Shown here: positions 1 to 5,897 of the stretch, piece after piece
Numbering within the stretch: the first letter of the stretch is position 1
Layout of the letters: each line of letters begins with the position of its first letter
DNA from: an uncultured Ignavibacteria bacterium
GTDB lineage: Bacteria; Bacteroidota; Ignavibacteria; SZUA-365
NCBI GenBank assembly: GCA_913060595.1
Contig: CAJXSA010000182.1
Span: 1-7,548, forward strand
Direction of reading: 5' to 3'
DNA: 7,548 bases
Notes under the pieces: generated by a model
What the model was told of the DNA's origin: nothing
Seen by the model: only the letters and a program-made list of their open reading frames with translations
Databases searched by the model: none
Made by a program: the position numbers and the translations under genes

Positions 1-1175
1 AAGCGCTCGACCCGCGGCTCGCCGGCACGCCCCTCATCTTCCGCAACGCCTCCACGGAGGGAGAAACCATTCTCGCCTACGACGCCGTGCTGTACCTCAA
101 GGGAATCGCCGAGGTGATGGCAGGGGTGAAGCACCGCTTCGTGCGCGCGGAATTCGACATTTTCTCCGGAACGGACAGCGGTCCTTTCGTGCAGGACAGC
201 GCAGGCATCGAACGGCCCGACATCCTCCGTGACGTGCGCACTGACCGAAGCGCAGCGTATGTGCAGGCCGTCACCTCTCCACTGCCCCGCACCGACCTGA
301 CCGTCGGACTGCGCTATGACCGCTACGGCTTTACGGGAGAAGAGTTCGTTTCGCCGCGCGCAGCACTGCGCTACCGTCTGCGCGATAATCTGAACCTGTC
401 CGCGTCCGCCGGACTGTTCGCACAGCAGCCGGCGATGATTTATCTCAACGGCCACCCTGCGAACCGGAATCTCCTCCCGATACAGGCCGCGCATTACATC
501 GCGGGTATCGCCTGGTATCCGGCCCCTGATCTCAAGCTTTCCCTGGAAGGCTACGTGAAGCGCTATTCGAATTACCCCGTGTCTGCGGAATTCCCCCAGC
601 TCTCACTCGCGAACGACGGGGACAGCTACACGATCAGCGGACGGCTCATCCCGCTGGTCAGCGAGGGTGAAGGATATGCCCGGGGAGTGGAGTTCTTCGT
701 GCAGAGAAAACTCAGCAATCACCTCTACGGACAGATCAGCTACACGTATTCCCGCGCGCGGCATGCGGCACTCGACGGTGTCGAGCGGCCGGGCAGCTTC
801 GACATCCCCCATGTGTTCTACGCCATCGGCGGCTGGCGCTTCGACGAGCAGTGGGAGTTTTCCGCCAAGTTCAGCTTCGCCTCCGGACGTCCCCGCACAC
901 CGATGAAAATGCCGGAATCGGCAGAGCAGAATCGTTTCGTCCTTGACATCGCACGCATCAACACGCTGCGTATGCCCGACTATCAGCGCCTGGATATCCG
1001 CATCGACAACCGGCAGCATTTCTCCGGCTGGAATCTCGTCTCCTACATCGAAGTGCAGAACGTCTCCGACCGCGACAACGTGTTCATGTACGTGTGGAAC
1101 GAGAAAACCCGCAGCGAGCAGGTCGTCAACCAGATCGGCCTGTTCTTCCTCGGCGGCTTCAAAATCGAGTTCTGA
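1..1175 (+). CDS. TonB-dependent receptor-like outer-membrane beta-barrel protein, C-terminal part (5' truncated)
   Basis: The reading frame is open from base 3 to the TGA at 1173-1175, about 390 residues, so the N-terminus (signal peptide, any carboxypeptidase-like domain and the plug) lies outside the window. What is visible is barrel sequence: alternating aromatic/polar strands such as YGQISYTYSRA and WEFSAKFSFASGRP, a GYARGVEFFVQRKL strand-turn motif, the late motif PDYQRLDIRIDNR followed by EVQNVSDRDNVF, and a final strand ending GGFKIEF. A terminal Phe is the usual recognition signal for barrel assembly by BamA. These features are typical of the last strands of TonB-dependent receptors of the Bacteroidota type, which import large ligands across the outer membrane using TonB/ExbBD energy. 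The ligand cannot be inferred. An in-frame GTG at 87 is internal, because coding-like sequence continues upstream to the window edge. The gene is convergent with the CHAT gene and ends 106 bp before that gene's stop. Confidence 0.88.
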   Translation, partial: ALDPRLAGTPLIFRNASTEGETILAYDAVLYLKGIAEVMAGVKHRFVRAEFDIFSGTDSGPFVQDSAGIERPDILRDVRTDRSAAYVQAVTSPLPRTDLTVGLRYDRYGFTGEEFVSPRAALRYRLRDNLNLSASAGLFAQQPAMIYLNGHPANRNLLPIQAAHYIAGIAWYPAPDLKLSLEGYVKRYSNYPVSAEFPQLSLANDGDSYTISGRLIPLVSEGEGYARGVEFFVQRKLSNHLYGQISYTYSRARHAALDGVERPGSFDIPHVFYAIGGWRFDEQWEFSAKFSFASGRPRTPMKMPESAEQNRFVLDIARINTLRMPDYQRLDIRIDNRQHFSGWNLVSYIEVQNVSDRDNVFMYVWNEKTRSEQVVNQIGLFFLGGFKIEF

Positions 1176-1225
1176 TCCTCTCAGTCCGTACGACGCGATC
1201 CCGCGGCGAAGCCGTTGAAACATCC

Positions 1226-1281
1226 TTCGTTTCTTCGCTCCCTTCGTAGTTCCCATTGTTCCCATGGTTCCCGTTGCTACC
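1226..1281. repeat. Degenerate 7-9 bp tandem array abutting the CHAT stop codon
   Basis: On the plus strand TTCG occurs at 1226, 1234 and 1243, and TTCCC at 1250, 1259 and 1268, giving steps of 8, 9, 7, 9 and 9 bp. Read on the minus strand, as the 3' end of the CHAT transcript, this is purine-rich: three GGGAAC units followed by GAAGGG/GAAGAA/GAAGG units. The array ends one or two bases from the CHAT stop codon (1282-1284) and fills half of the 106-bp gap between the two convergent genes. No gene or clear terminator was found in this gap. The resemblance in period and position to the array after the methyltransferase gene is seen directly; any function is unknown. Confidence 0.6.
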
Positions 1282-3780
1282 TCAGTGCTCGAGGCCTGCG
1301 AGCAGAAGCTGGTAGCTGCCCCAGAAATAGGGGTGATCGTACTTGCTGCGCAGCTTCCTGCGCGCATCGGTGAAGGCGTCCTCCACACCGCCGCCCGCGT
1401 CGAGCGACGCGCGGAAAGCGGCGAGGAAATCCTGCGTCACCCGCTGCGGCATGTACCAGAGCGTGTGCACCACGGCGGGCGCGCCCGCGTCGAAGAACGC
1501 CTGCAGCAGGCAGCGTCCCTCCTCACGCGGCAGCGATGCGCAGGGACGATCGCCGCAGCGCGAGAGCAGCACGCAGTTCGTGCCGCGCAGGTCCATGCTG
1601 CCGATCTCACCCGCGAGCAGCACGCCGTCGTCCGCGTCGAACATGGCGTACTGCCGTTTCTGTGCCGCGGTGAAGGCCTCATCCTGTCCCGCGAGAAGCG
1701 CGCTGCGCTCGGCGGGATGCTGGCAGCGGCGCGCATGCGGCAGGAAAGGATTGTCGGGCATGCGGAGCGCTTCCCCGCTCCGCCGCACCGGCGTGTCGAC
1801 ATGCACCAGTCCCCCGGCGGAAAGCGTGCTGCGCAGCTGCGCTTCGCTCCGGCGTGCGCCCGCCGCGAACGCGGCGTCTTCCGCGCGCAGGAAACGCTCG
1901 CAATCTCCGGGCTCTGACGATGGCGCGTCATGCATGGGAGGCATGCCCCGCGCTTCTTCCCCGGGATGGCCCACGGCCACCCGAGCGGACAGCGCTTCGC
2001 CCAGTGTGCGCCCGGAGGCTTCGGGCGGCAGGGCGCAGAGAAGGTGCAGCCGGACGTCTTCATGCAGGTAGCGTCCGCTTTTTCCATCGTAGACCGCAGC
2101 GGGATTCACTGCGGTGAACATGCCGTCGGGCAGGAACACGAGTTCATCACCGCGGGCGGCCTGCCGCAGCGGCTCCCCGCAGTAGCGCCAGAGGCGCGAG
2201 TCCGGTGTCACGAGAGGCAGTGCGCGGGTGAGCGCATCCCAGTCCCGCACACCGTCCAGTTCCAGCGGCGCCCGGAGACTGCGCGCATAGGCGGGCAGCA
2301 CCCGCTGTTCGAACGCGCCGGTCACATCGATCCAGCGCATGCGCGGCAGGGCGGCGGGATGGGCCGAGAGCTCCACGGCCACGTAACACGGCGCGTCGTC
2401 TTCCCGTTCGTCATGGAAGCGCCGCATGACCATGCCACGCGTGCCTGCGGGCAGCGCCGCGGCGAAGCCCTGCAGCGTCGGGATGCGCACGCTTCCCTCG
2501 CGCGTCCGCAGCCGCGGACGGTGTCGCGGACGGCGCAGGGGTTCGTCCGGCAGAAAGCTCATTTCGTTTTCCATGCGAAGCCGGAGCCAGCGTTCTTCCC
2601 GCTTCCGGACGTCTGCGTCATCCGCAGCCTGCAGAGGATCGAAATTGCCGGCACGGACGAGCGAGCGGAGCGCCACATGCGCATTCCACGCAACGGCGGA
2701 GAGTTCCGGAACGAAAAGAGAATCATGCAGCATGGAGGAAAAGGCCATGTCGATGACGGACTGCAGATGCGCGGCAACGCGATCGCGTTCATGCAGCGTG
2801 CAGGTTTCCTCTTCGTCTGCCAGCGCGAGCAGGTATTCCACCATGGCCTCGCGGAGCTGCCGCTGCGCGTGGGGGATGTTGCCCTGCGCGAAGGCGAGGC
2901 GGGCTGCCACTTCGTTCGCATGTCCGTGCAGCGCCGCGGTGCCGCGGGAGGTCACCGGCCATTCCGCTGCGGAAAGCTGCGCTTCGGCGTCGGCAGAGCG
3001 CCCCTGGTCGAGCAGCATTTCCGTGCGCGCCAGCGCGATGTCCGGCAGCAGGCGAAGTCGCGCCAGGGGATCGTCGCGTGCGAAATCCATTGCGCGTACG
3101 TAGGCGAGGGACGCGCGGTCGAGCTGGCGGTCATGCGCGAGAGCTGAAGCGTAGGCCGCCCAGTACCGGGCCGCATCCGCGCGCAGGGCCGGGTCAGATT
3201 GCGCGATGCGCGCCGCGGCCGCGAAATGCTCCAGCGCCTTCGTCTCGGCGCCCTCCCATTGCATGATGACGCCGAGGTGATAGCGCCCGCTCGCGATGGC
3301 ACGCGTTCCGGTCACATCCCCGGCCAGGCGTGCGCTGCCCGCAATGAGGTTGAACGCCTCCTCGCGTCGTCCCATGCGGTGTTGATGCAGCGCCAGCGCT
3401 GCGCGGAGGCAGGCGCCGTAGGGAGCGTACGGCATCGCGAGGATGCCGTCGCGGTACTGCGCGTACAGTTCATCCGCCCGGCGCACCATGCCGAGTTCGG
3501 AGTAGAACGATGCCTGCAGTCCCGCCATCAGCGTTTCCATCGTGCCGCTGCCGCGGGCCGACTGCAGCGGCTGTTCCAGCAGCGCGATGCCCGCGGCCGG
3601 CAGTCCGGCAAGTCCGCAACGCAGGGCCGAATCCACGGCGGCGGGAAGCGAGGTGTTCACATCCGGCAGCAGGTCCCGACGCACGACGATGGATTGATCC
3701 TGTGCGATGCACGTGTGCTGCACTCCCAGGCAGAGCAGCAGCAGCGTGAGCGTGACAGTATGTTTGCAGTGACCGGTCAT
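1282..3780 (-). CDS. Secreted TPR-repeat protein with C-terminal CHAT (caspase-like) domain, probable His-less variant
   Basis: 832 residues from the ATG at 3780. Residues 1-26 form a signal peptide (basic start, LTLLLLCLGV core, likely cleavage after CIA), so the product is exported. Residues about 90-330 are Ala/Leu-rich paired helices resembling degenerate tetratricopeptide repeats. Residues about 545-832 match the CHAT fold: LVFLPDGMFTAVNPAAVYDG (548-567), RYLHEDVRLHLL, VAVGHP, then LVHVDTPV (658-665), a GVLLAGEIGSMDLRG segment, VLLSRCGD with Cys742, FFDAGAPAVVHTLWYMP, and a final HPYFWGSYQLLLAG. CHAT proteases use a His from a THG-type motif and a Cys from an LSAC-type motif. Here Cys742 is present, but the THG position reads T663-P664-V665, so the usual His is absent. 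Proteolytic activity is therefore doubtful; a scaffold or partner-binding role is possible. A longer start at 3852 adds 24 residues ahead of the signal peptide and is disfavoured by the GGAGG site at 3786-3790. Confidence 0.85.
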   Translation of the reverse strand: MTGHCKHTVTLTLLLLCLGVQHTCIAQDQSIVVRRDLLPDVNTSLPAAVDSALRCGLAGLPAAGIALLEQPLQSARGSGTMETLMAGLQASFYSELGMVRRADELYAQYRDGILAMPYAPYGACLRAALALHQHRMGRREEAFNLIAGSARLAGDVTGTRAIASGRYHLGVIMQWEGAETKALEHFAAAARIAQSDPALRADAARYWAAYASALAHDRQLDRASLAYVRAMDFARDDPLARLRLLPDIALARTEMLLDQGRSADAEAQLSAAEWPVTSRGTAALHGHANEVAARLAFAQGNIPHAQRQLREAMVEYLLALADEEETCTLHERDRVAAHLQSVIDMAFSSMLHDSLFVPELSAVAWNAHVALRSLVRAGNFDPLQAADDADVRKREERWLRLRMENEMSFLPDEPLRRPRHRPRLRTREGSVRIPTLQGFAAALPAGTRGMVMRRFHDEREDDAPCYVAVELSAHPAALPRMRWIDVTGAFEQRVLPAYARSLRAPLELDGVRDWDALTRALPLVTPDSRLWRYCGEPLRQAARGDELVFLPDGMFTAVNPAAVYDGKSGRYLHEDVRLHLLCALPPEASGRTLGEALSARVAVGHPGEEARGMPPMHDAPSSEPGDCERFLRAEDAAFAAGARRSEAQLRSTLSAGGLVHVDTPVRRSGEALRMPDNPFLPHARRCQHPAERSALLAGQDEAFTAAQKRQYAMFDADDGVLLAGEIGSMDLRGTNCVLLSRCGDRPCASLPREEGRCLLQAFFDAGAPAVVHTLWYMPQRVTQDFLAAFRASLDAGGGVEDAFTDARRKLRSKYDHPYFWGSYQLLLAGLEH

Positions 3781-3785
3781 GGCGA

Positions 3786-3790
3786 CCTCC
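3786..3790 (-). promoter_or_regulatory. Shine-Dalgarno site fixing the CHAT gene start
   Basis: On the minus strand GGAGG lies 5 nt ahead of the ATG at 3780-3778. It selects the start immediately before the signal peptide rather than the in-frame ATG at 3852, which has no comparable site. Confidence 0.75.
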
Positions 3791-3943
3791 ATACAGCTGT
3801 TCCGTCCGTCCCGGTCACTCGGTGACGACGGCCGCCATGGGTCCATGCCCATCTCCCCAGGCGATCAGGAGGACCGGGCTTATCATGTTCAATTATGCCG
3901 AAACAGTACTCAATTTATCCCAAAACCGCAACCCCCACAGAAC

Positions 3944-4103
3944 CGTAACGCAGAGTGTCGCAGAGTTCACGCAGGAAACGCAGAGTTGAAATTCACGAGC
4001 GCTCAACCGCTCAAATATTCCCCTCTGCGCCACTCTGCGCTAACTTTGCGACACTCTGCGCTACGTTTCCTCCGTGTCCTCCGAAAACTCTGTGTACTCT
4101 GTG
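3944..4103. repeat. Degenerate CGCAGAG/CTCTGCG iteron array with internal 22-bp inverted repeat
   Basis: The left half carries CGCAGAG-type units at 3949, 3959, 3970 (CGCAGG) and 3979. The right half carries the reverse-oriented unit: CTCTGCG at 4023, 4033, 4044 (CTTTGCG) and 4054, then CTCCGTG at 4070, CTCCG at 4079 and CTCTGTG at 4088 and 4097. Spacing is 9-11 bp, settling to exactly 9 bp at the right end. Positions 3944-3965 and 4044-4065 are reverse complements at 20 of 22 positions, including a perfect 14-bp core (3949-3962 with 4047-4060). Transcript from either strand could therefore fold into a long hairpin. The last unit ends at 4103, directly before the methyltransferase stop codon (4104-4106). 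This may act as a transcript 3' end structure or be a small non-autonomous repeat; neither is shown. Confidence 0.75.
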
Positions 4104-4850
4104 TCAGACTTTCAACTCGAAGATCATGAAGCAGCTCTTCTCGGTGAGGGGTGACCAGTCGTAGCCGCCCCATTCGCGGGTGATGCGCAGTCCGGCGCGT
4201 GAGGCGAGCTCGGCGAATTCGTCTTTCGCGTAGACGCGGTACTTCGGGGAGAACAGCCTCTTGCGGTGCAGCACGCCGTCCACGTCGTACTCCTCGTACA
4301 GCTGATAGCTGGTGCCGATGTTGCTTTCAGCGTCGAAGGTGCGGGCATTCCAGAACAGGAGGCGGTTCCCGTTCTTGAGTTCAGAGTCGTTGACCAGCAG
4401 CAGCGCACGGGATGATCCCGCACTCTGCGCCCCCGGGTGATGCAGTGTGATCAGGGCGCGTCCGCCATCGGCGAGGTGCGCGCGCACCCCGCGCAGCGCG
4501 GCGGTGACGTCGCAGCTGTCGGTCAGCTCCTGCAGGGACTGAAAGGGAATGATGACCAGCGGAAAGCGGCGGCCGAGATCGAGGTCGCGCATGTCCGCCT
4601 GCACCGTCTCCACGGTGAGGTTTTCGTCCTCCGCCTTTTTCTTCAGACGTTCGAGCTGATGCATGGCCACGTCCACTGCGGTGATGCGCAGTCCCGCCTT
4701 GAGCAGCGGCAGCGTGACCCGTCCCGTTCCCGCCGTGATTTCCAGCACGTCTCCCGCGTCCGCGCACTCCGTTTTCCAGAAGCCGATGTCGTAGTCGGCG
4801 GTCACGTACAGATCATACAAATCCGCGATGCGATCGTAATTGTTCAGCAT
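4104..4850 (-). CDS. Class I SAM-dependent methyltransferase, substrate unknown
   Basis: 248 residues, the usual length for a stand-alone seven-beta-strand (Rossmann-fold) methyltransferase. The N-terminus MLNNYDRIADLYDLY is the YD-x-IA-x-LYD lead-in common in this superfamily. Motif I is VLEITAGTGRVT (residues 35-46, acidic E37 then a Gly-rich turn), which binds S-adenosylmethionine. Motif II ends at VD (D60), expected to contact the ribose. QADMRD (84-89) is motif III, and FPLVIIPFQSLQEL (about 96-109) is the motif IV region, which is followed by the strand RALITLHHPG. The C-terminal half contains YQLYEEYDVDG and FSPKYRVYAKDEF, as in cytosolic small-molecule methyltransferases. No signal peptide or membrane segment is visible, so it is probably cytoplasmic. 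The start ATG at 4850 lacks a strong Shine-Dalgarno. The gene runs in the same direction as the CHAT gene but is separated from it by 323 bp, so co-transcription is not implied. Substrate assignment is not possible from sequence. Confidence 0.85.
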   Translation of the reverse strand: MLNNYDRIADLYDLYVTADYDIGFWKTECADAGDVLEITAGTGRVTLPLLKAGLRITAVDVAMHQLERLKKKAEDENLTVETVQADMRDLDLGRRFPLVIIPFQSLQELTDSCDVTAALRGVRAHLADGGRALITLHHPGAQSAGSSRALLLVNDSELKNGNRLLFWNARTFDAESNIGTSYQLYEEYDVDGVLHRKRLFSPKYRVYAKDEFAELASRAGLRITREWGGYDWSPLTEKSCFMIFELKV

Positions 4851-4901
4851 ATCCCACTCACTGCAATGTTGAGGTATTCCGGTCTCCAGGTTGCTGCATA
4901 T

Positions 4902-4930
4902 GTATTACGATTTCTGCCACAAAAGGTCAA
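4902..4930 (-). promoter_or_regulatory. Candidate promoter for the methyltransferase gene
   Basis: On the minus strand TTGACC (4930-4925) is followed after 17 nt by TAATAC (4907-4902). The -35 matches the sigma-70 consensus at 5 of 6 positions and the -10 at only 3 of 6. The predicted start lies about 45 nt upstream of the ATG. The -35 sits in an inverted repeat shared with the divergent candidate promoter. Confidence 0.4.
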
Positions 4931-4965
4931 GAGTTCTGGAGATAAACCGATCGTGTACTCTTGAC
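4926..4965. promoter_or_regulatory. Inverted repeat spanning both divergent -35 boxes (operator candidate)
   Basis: GTCAAGAGT at 4926-4934 and ACTCTTGAC at 4957-4965 are perfect 9-bp reverse complements separated by 22 bp. Each arm contains most of one -35 box, TTGACC on the minus strand and TTGACA on the plus strand. Half-site centres are about 31 bp apart, roughly three helical turns, so two regulator units could sit on the same DNA face. Alternatively, the symmetry is simply two similar promoters facing away from each other. Confidence 0.45.
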
Positions 4966-4989
4966 ATCTGCTTGAGAATTTTGTATTTA
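4961..4989 (+). promoter_or_regulatory. Candidate plus-strand promoter upstream of the lipoprotein gene
   Basis: A perfect TTGACA (4961-4966) is followed after 17 nt by TATTTA (4984-4989), which matches the -10 consensus at only 3 of 6 positions. If used, transcription would start near 4996 and give a leader of about 215 nt before the lipoprotein ATG. A second TTGACA at 5002-5007 has no -10 at the right distance. Confidence 0.4.
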
Positions 4990-5211
4990 GGTCCATAATA
5001 ATTGACATACGCACCTTTTTTTTCTCTCAGCAGATGAAGCCCCGCGCCCCCTGCGCGGCAGGATTTCAACGACGCACACCACGTCGCAGCACAGATACCC
5101 GCACCTTTCATCCGCAGCACCTCCCCCACCTGCAGCGCCGCCCCGGCAGCGCGCGGGCAGGGACAGTATCCCCTGCATGTTCAACTTTCCCAATCTGTTG
5201 AGAGGTATCCC

Positions 5212-5766
5212 ATGAAATACGCGACAATGTTTCTTCTTGCCTGCGCAGTGCTGATTGCCGCCTGCGGCGATGTACAGGATAACAATGACGTCATCGGCGA
5301 AAGCGCGGAAGCAGTGCAGAGCGCGAGCTGGAGCCAGTTTCCCACTGTCGGCAAGGACGCGTACGCGCCGTGGGCAAAAATGCAGGGCGAAGCCTACAGC
5401 GCCGTGCACCCGGAGGACGCCCCGAAGGCATCGGAAATCGACATTCCCCCGTTCCCCGATTCCTTCATCATTTCCAGCGGCAGGCTCGGCGAAGGCGCCA
5501 CGTCGATGCGCTTCGTCATTCTCATCTGCGCTGACGCCCGGGAGGCCGTGCAGGACTATTACACGCGCGAGCTGGTCGACAAGCTGGGATGGACATACGC
5601 GGACCAGTACGGCGTCTTCCAGCCCGGCAGCGGCAACGACTTCATCGTCAACAACACGCCCTTCGTCTCCATCACCGCGCTCAACCACGATGCAGAGGAG
5701 ATGCGCTACGTTGACAGGGATTTCGCCTCGAATTTCGTCTCGCGCATACAGGTCACCTACGAATAA
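5212..5766 (+). CDS. Small lipoprotein of unknown function
   Basis: 184 residues. The N-terminus MKYATMFLLACAVLIAAC is a type II signal peptide with lipobox I-A-A-C, so Cys18 should be lipidated. The +2 residue is Gly, not Asp, which favours the outer membrane if Lol sorting rules apply. A polar linker (about 20-70) is followed by a small folded region: PDSFIISSGRL, MRFVILICADAREAVQDYYTRELVDKLGW (about 99-127), then FIVNNTPFVSITAL and a final FVSRIQVTYE strand. The order of a beta-strand, a V-x-DYYTREL helix and a GW turn recalls small lipoprotein domains in which a (F/Y)Y-x(3-4)-L helix precedes GW, but I cannot name a family. The start is supported by GAGAGG six bases before the ATG. It is followed by a strong hairpin at 5794-5824, so it is probably monocistronic. 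Confidence 0.8.
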   Translation: MKYATMFLLACAVLIAACGDVQDNNDVIGESAEAVQSASWSQFPTVGKDAYAPWAKMQGEAYSAVHPEDAPKASEIDIPPFPDSFIISSGRLGEGATSMRFVILICADAREAVQDYYTRELVDKLGWTYADQYGVFQPGSGNDFIVNNTPFVSITALNHDAEEMRYVDRDFASNFVSRIQVTYE

Positions 5767-5793
5767 ACACCCCGCCGCAGGCATGGCAGTCAG

Positions 5794-5824
5794 GCGGAGA
5801 CGGAGCCCCGGCGCTCCGCTCCGC
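5794..5824 (+). terminator. Strong hairpin after the lipoprotein gene, abutting the next promoter
   Basis: GCGGAG-A-CGGAGC (5794-5806) pairs with GCTCCGCTCCGC (5813-5824) over 12 bp with a single bulged A (5800) and a 6-nt loop. The following bases, TTGATTTCGTT, make only a weak T-tract, so termination may be incomplete. TTGATT is also the -35 box of the next gene, so terminator and promoter are contiguous. Confidence 0.6.
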
Positions 5825-5853
5825 TTGATTTCGTTAGAAGATATTCGTATGCT
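5825..5853 (+). promoter_or_regulatory. Promoter of the first paralogue (copy 1 of the repeated promoter)
   Basis: TTGATT (5825-5830), a 17-nt spacer and TATGCT (5848-5853) form a sigma-70-like promoter. The stretch 5836-5865, which runs from inside the spacer through the -10 to about 12 nt past it, is identical at all 30 positions to 6604-6633 upstream of the second paralogue. The -35 is weaker here (4 of 6) than in copy 2 (TTGACA). Confidence 0.7.
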
Positions 5854-5865
5854 TTGCTGTCTATT
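5836..5865 (+). repeat. 30-bp exact direct repeat, copy 1 (partner 6604-6633)
   Basis: The sequence begins AGAAGATATTCG and ends GCTGTCTATT. It is identical to 6604-6633, 768 bp downstream. It covers the promoter spacer, the -10 and the early transcribed region. Beyond it, the two leaders share only GTAAT and the AGGAGG ribosome binding site. Confidence 0.9.
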
Positions 5866-5897
5866 CCACGTAATGCAGACACAAGAGGAGGTATGCG

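Larger units (their letters stand above)
3781..4103. other. Gene-free interval: CHAT leader, AT-rich stretch and iteron array
   Basis: No credible coding sequence was found. Three parts can be seen. The CHAT-proximal part (about 3786-3880) is GC-rich and holds a perfect inverted repeat GTCAC-TCG-GTGAC at 3814-3826 and a second, ATGGG(6)CCCAT, at 3837-3852. These may be operators or leader hairpins. The middle (about 3880-3945) is AT-rich and is the likely promoter region for the CHAT gene, but no convincing -35/-10 pair with correct spacing was found on the minus strand. The rest (about 3944-4103) is the repeat array described separately. Confidence 0.5.
4851..5211. other. Gene-free divergent control region and long leader of the lipoprotein gene
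   Basis: No credible gene was found. Positions 4895-5023 are AT-rich and hold the divergent promoter candidates, followed by a T8 run at 5016-5023. From about 5030 to 5180 composition switches abruptly to GC-rich, with a CCGCGC-CCCCT-GCGCGG hairpin at about 5043-5059 and overlapping alternatives (CCTGC-GCG-GCAGG). The octamer GCACCTTT recurs at 5011 and 5101. This could be a structured 5' leader, but it matches no riboswitch I recognise. Confidence 0.45.

Noticed and set aside
1204..1214. CGGC-GAA-GCCG hairpin after the receptor gene as a terminator
   Set aside because: Only a 4-bp stem with no T-tract; too weak to call.
603..1388. Long open frame on the minus strand opposite the receptor gene (261 codons)
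   Set aside because: It lies across the receptor gene and the 3' end of the CHAT gene, has no recognisable domain and is explained by GC-rich antisense of real coding sequence.
1930..3147. 405-codon plus-strand open frame inside the CHAT gene
   Set aside because: Antisense shadow: Arg/Ala/Gly/His-rich composition, no domain, while the minus strand has a signal peptide, a ribosome site and a CHAT fold.
3781..3852. 24-residue N-terminal extension of the CHAT protein
   Set aside because: It would bury the signal peptide, and the GGAGG site at 3786-3790 points to the ATG at 3780.
3944..4103. CRISPR array
   Set aside because: Units are 7 bp at 9-11 bp spacing and change orientation; there are no long repeats with unique spacers and no cas genes.
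3955..4164. Plus-strand open frames crossing the iteron array
   Set aside because: The frame is produced by the repeats and the antisense end of the methyltransferase gene; there is no plausible ribosome site or domain.
5034..5201. 55-codon plus-strand open frame in the lipoprotein leader
   Set aside because: The product is Arg/Pro/Cys-rich as expected of random GC-rich DNA, and there is no Shine-Dalgarno ahead of the ATG.
4987..5784. 265-codon minus-strand open frame opposite the lipoprotein
   Set aside because: Antisense of a gene with a clear lipobox and ribosome site; no domain is seen.
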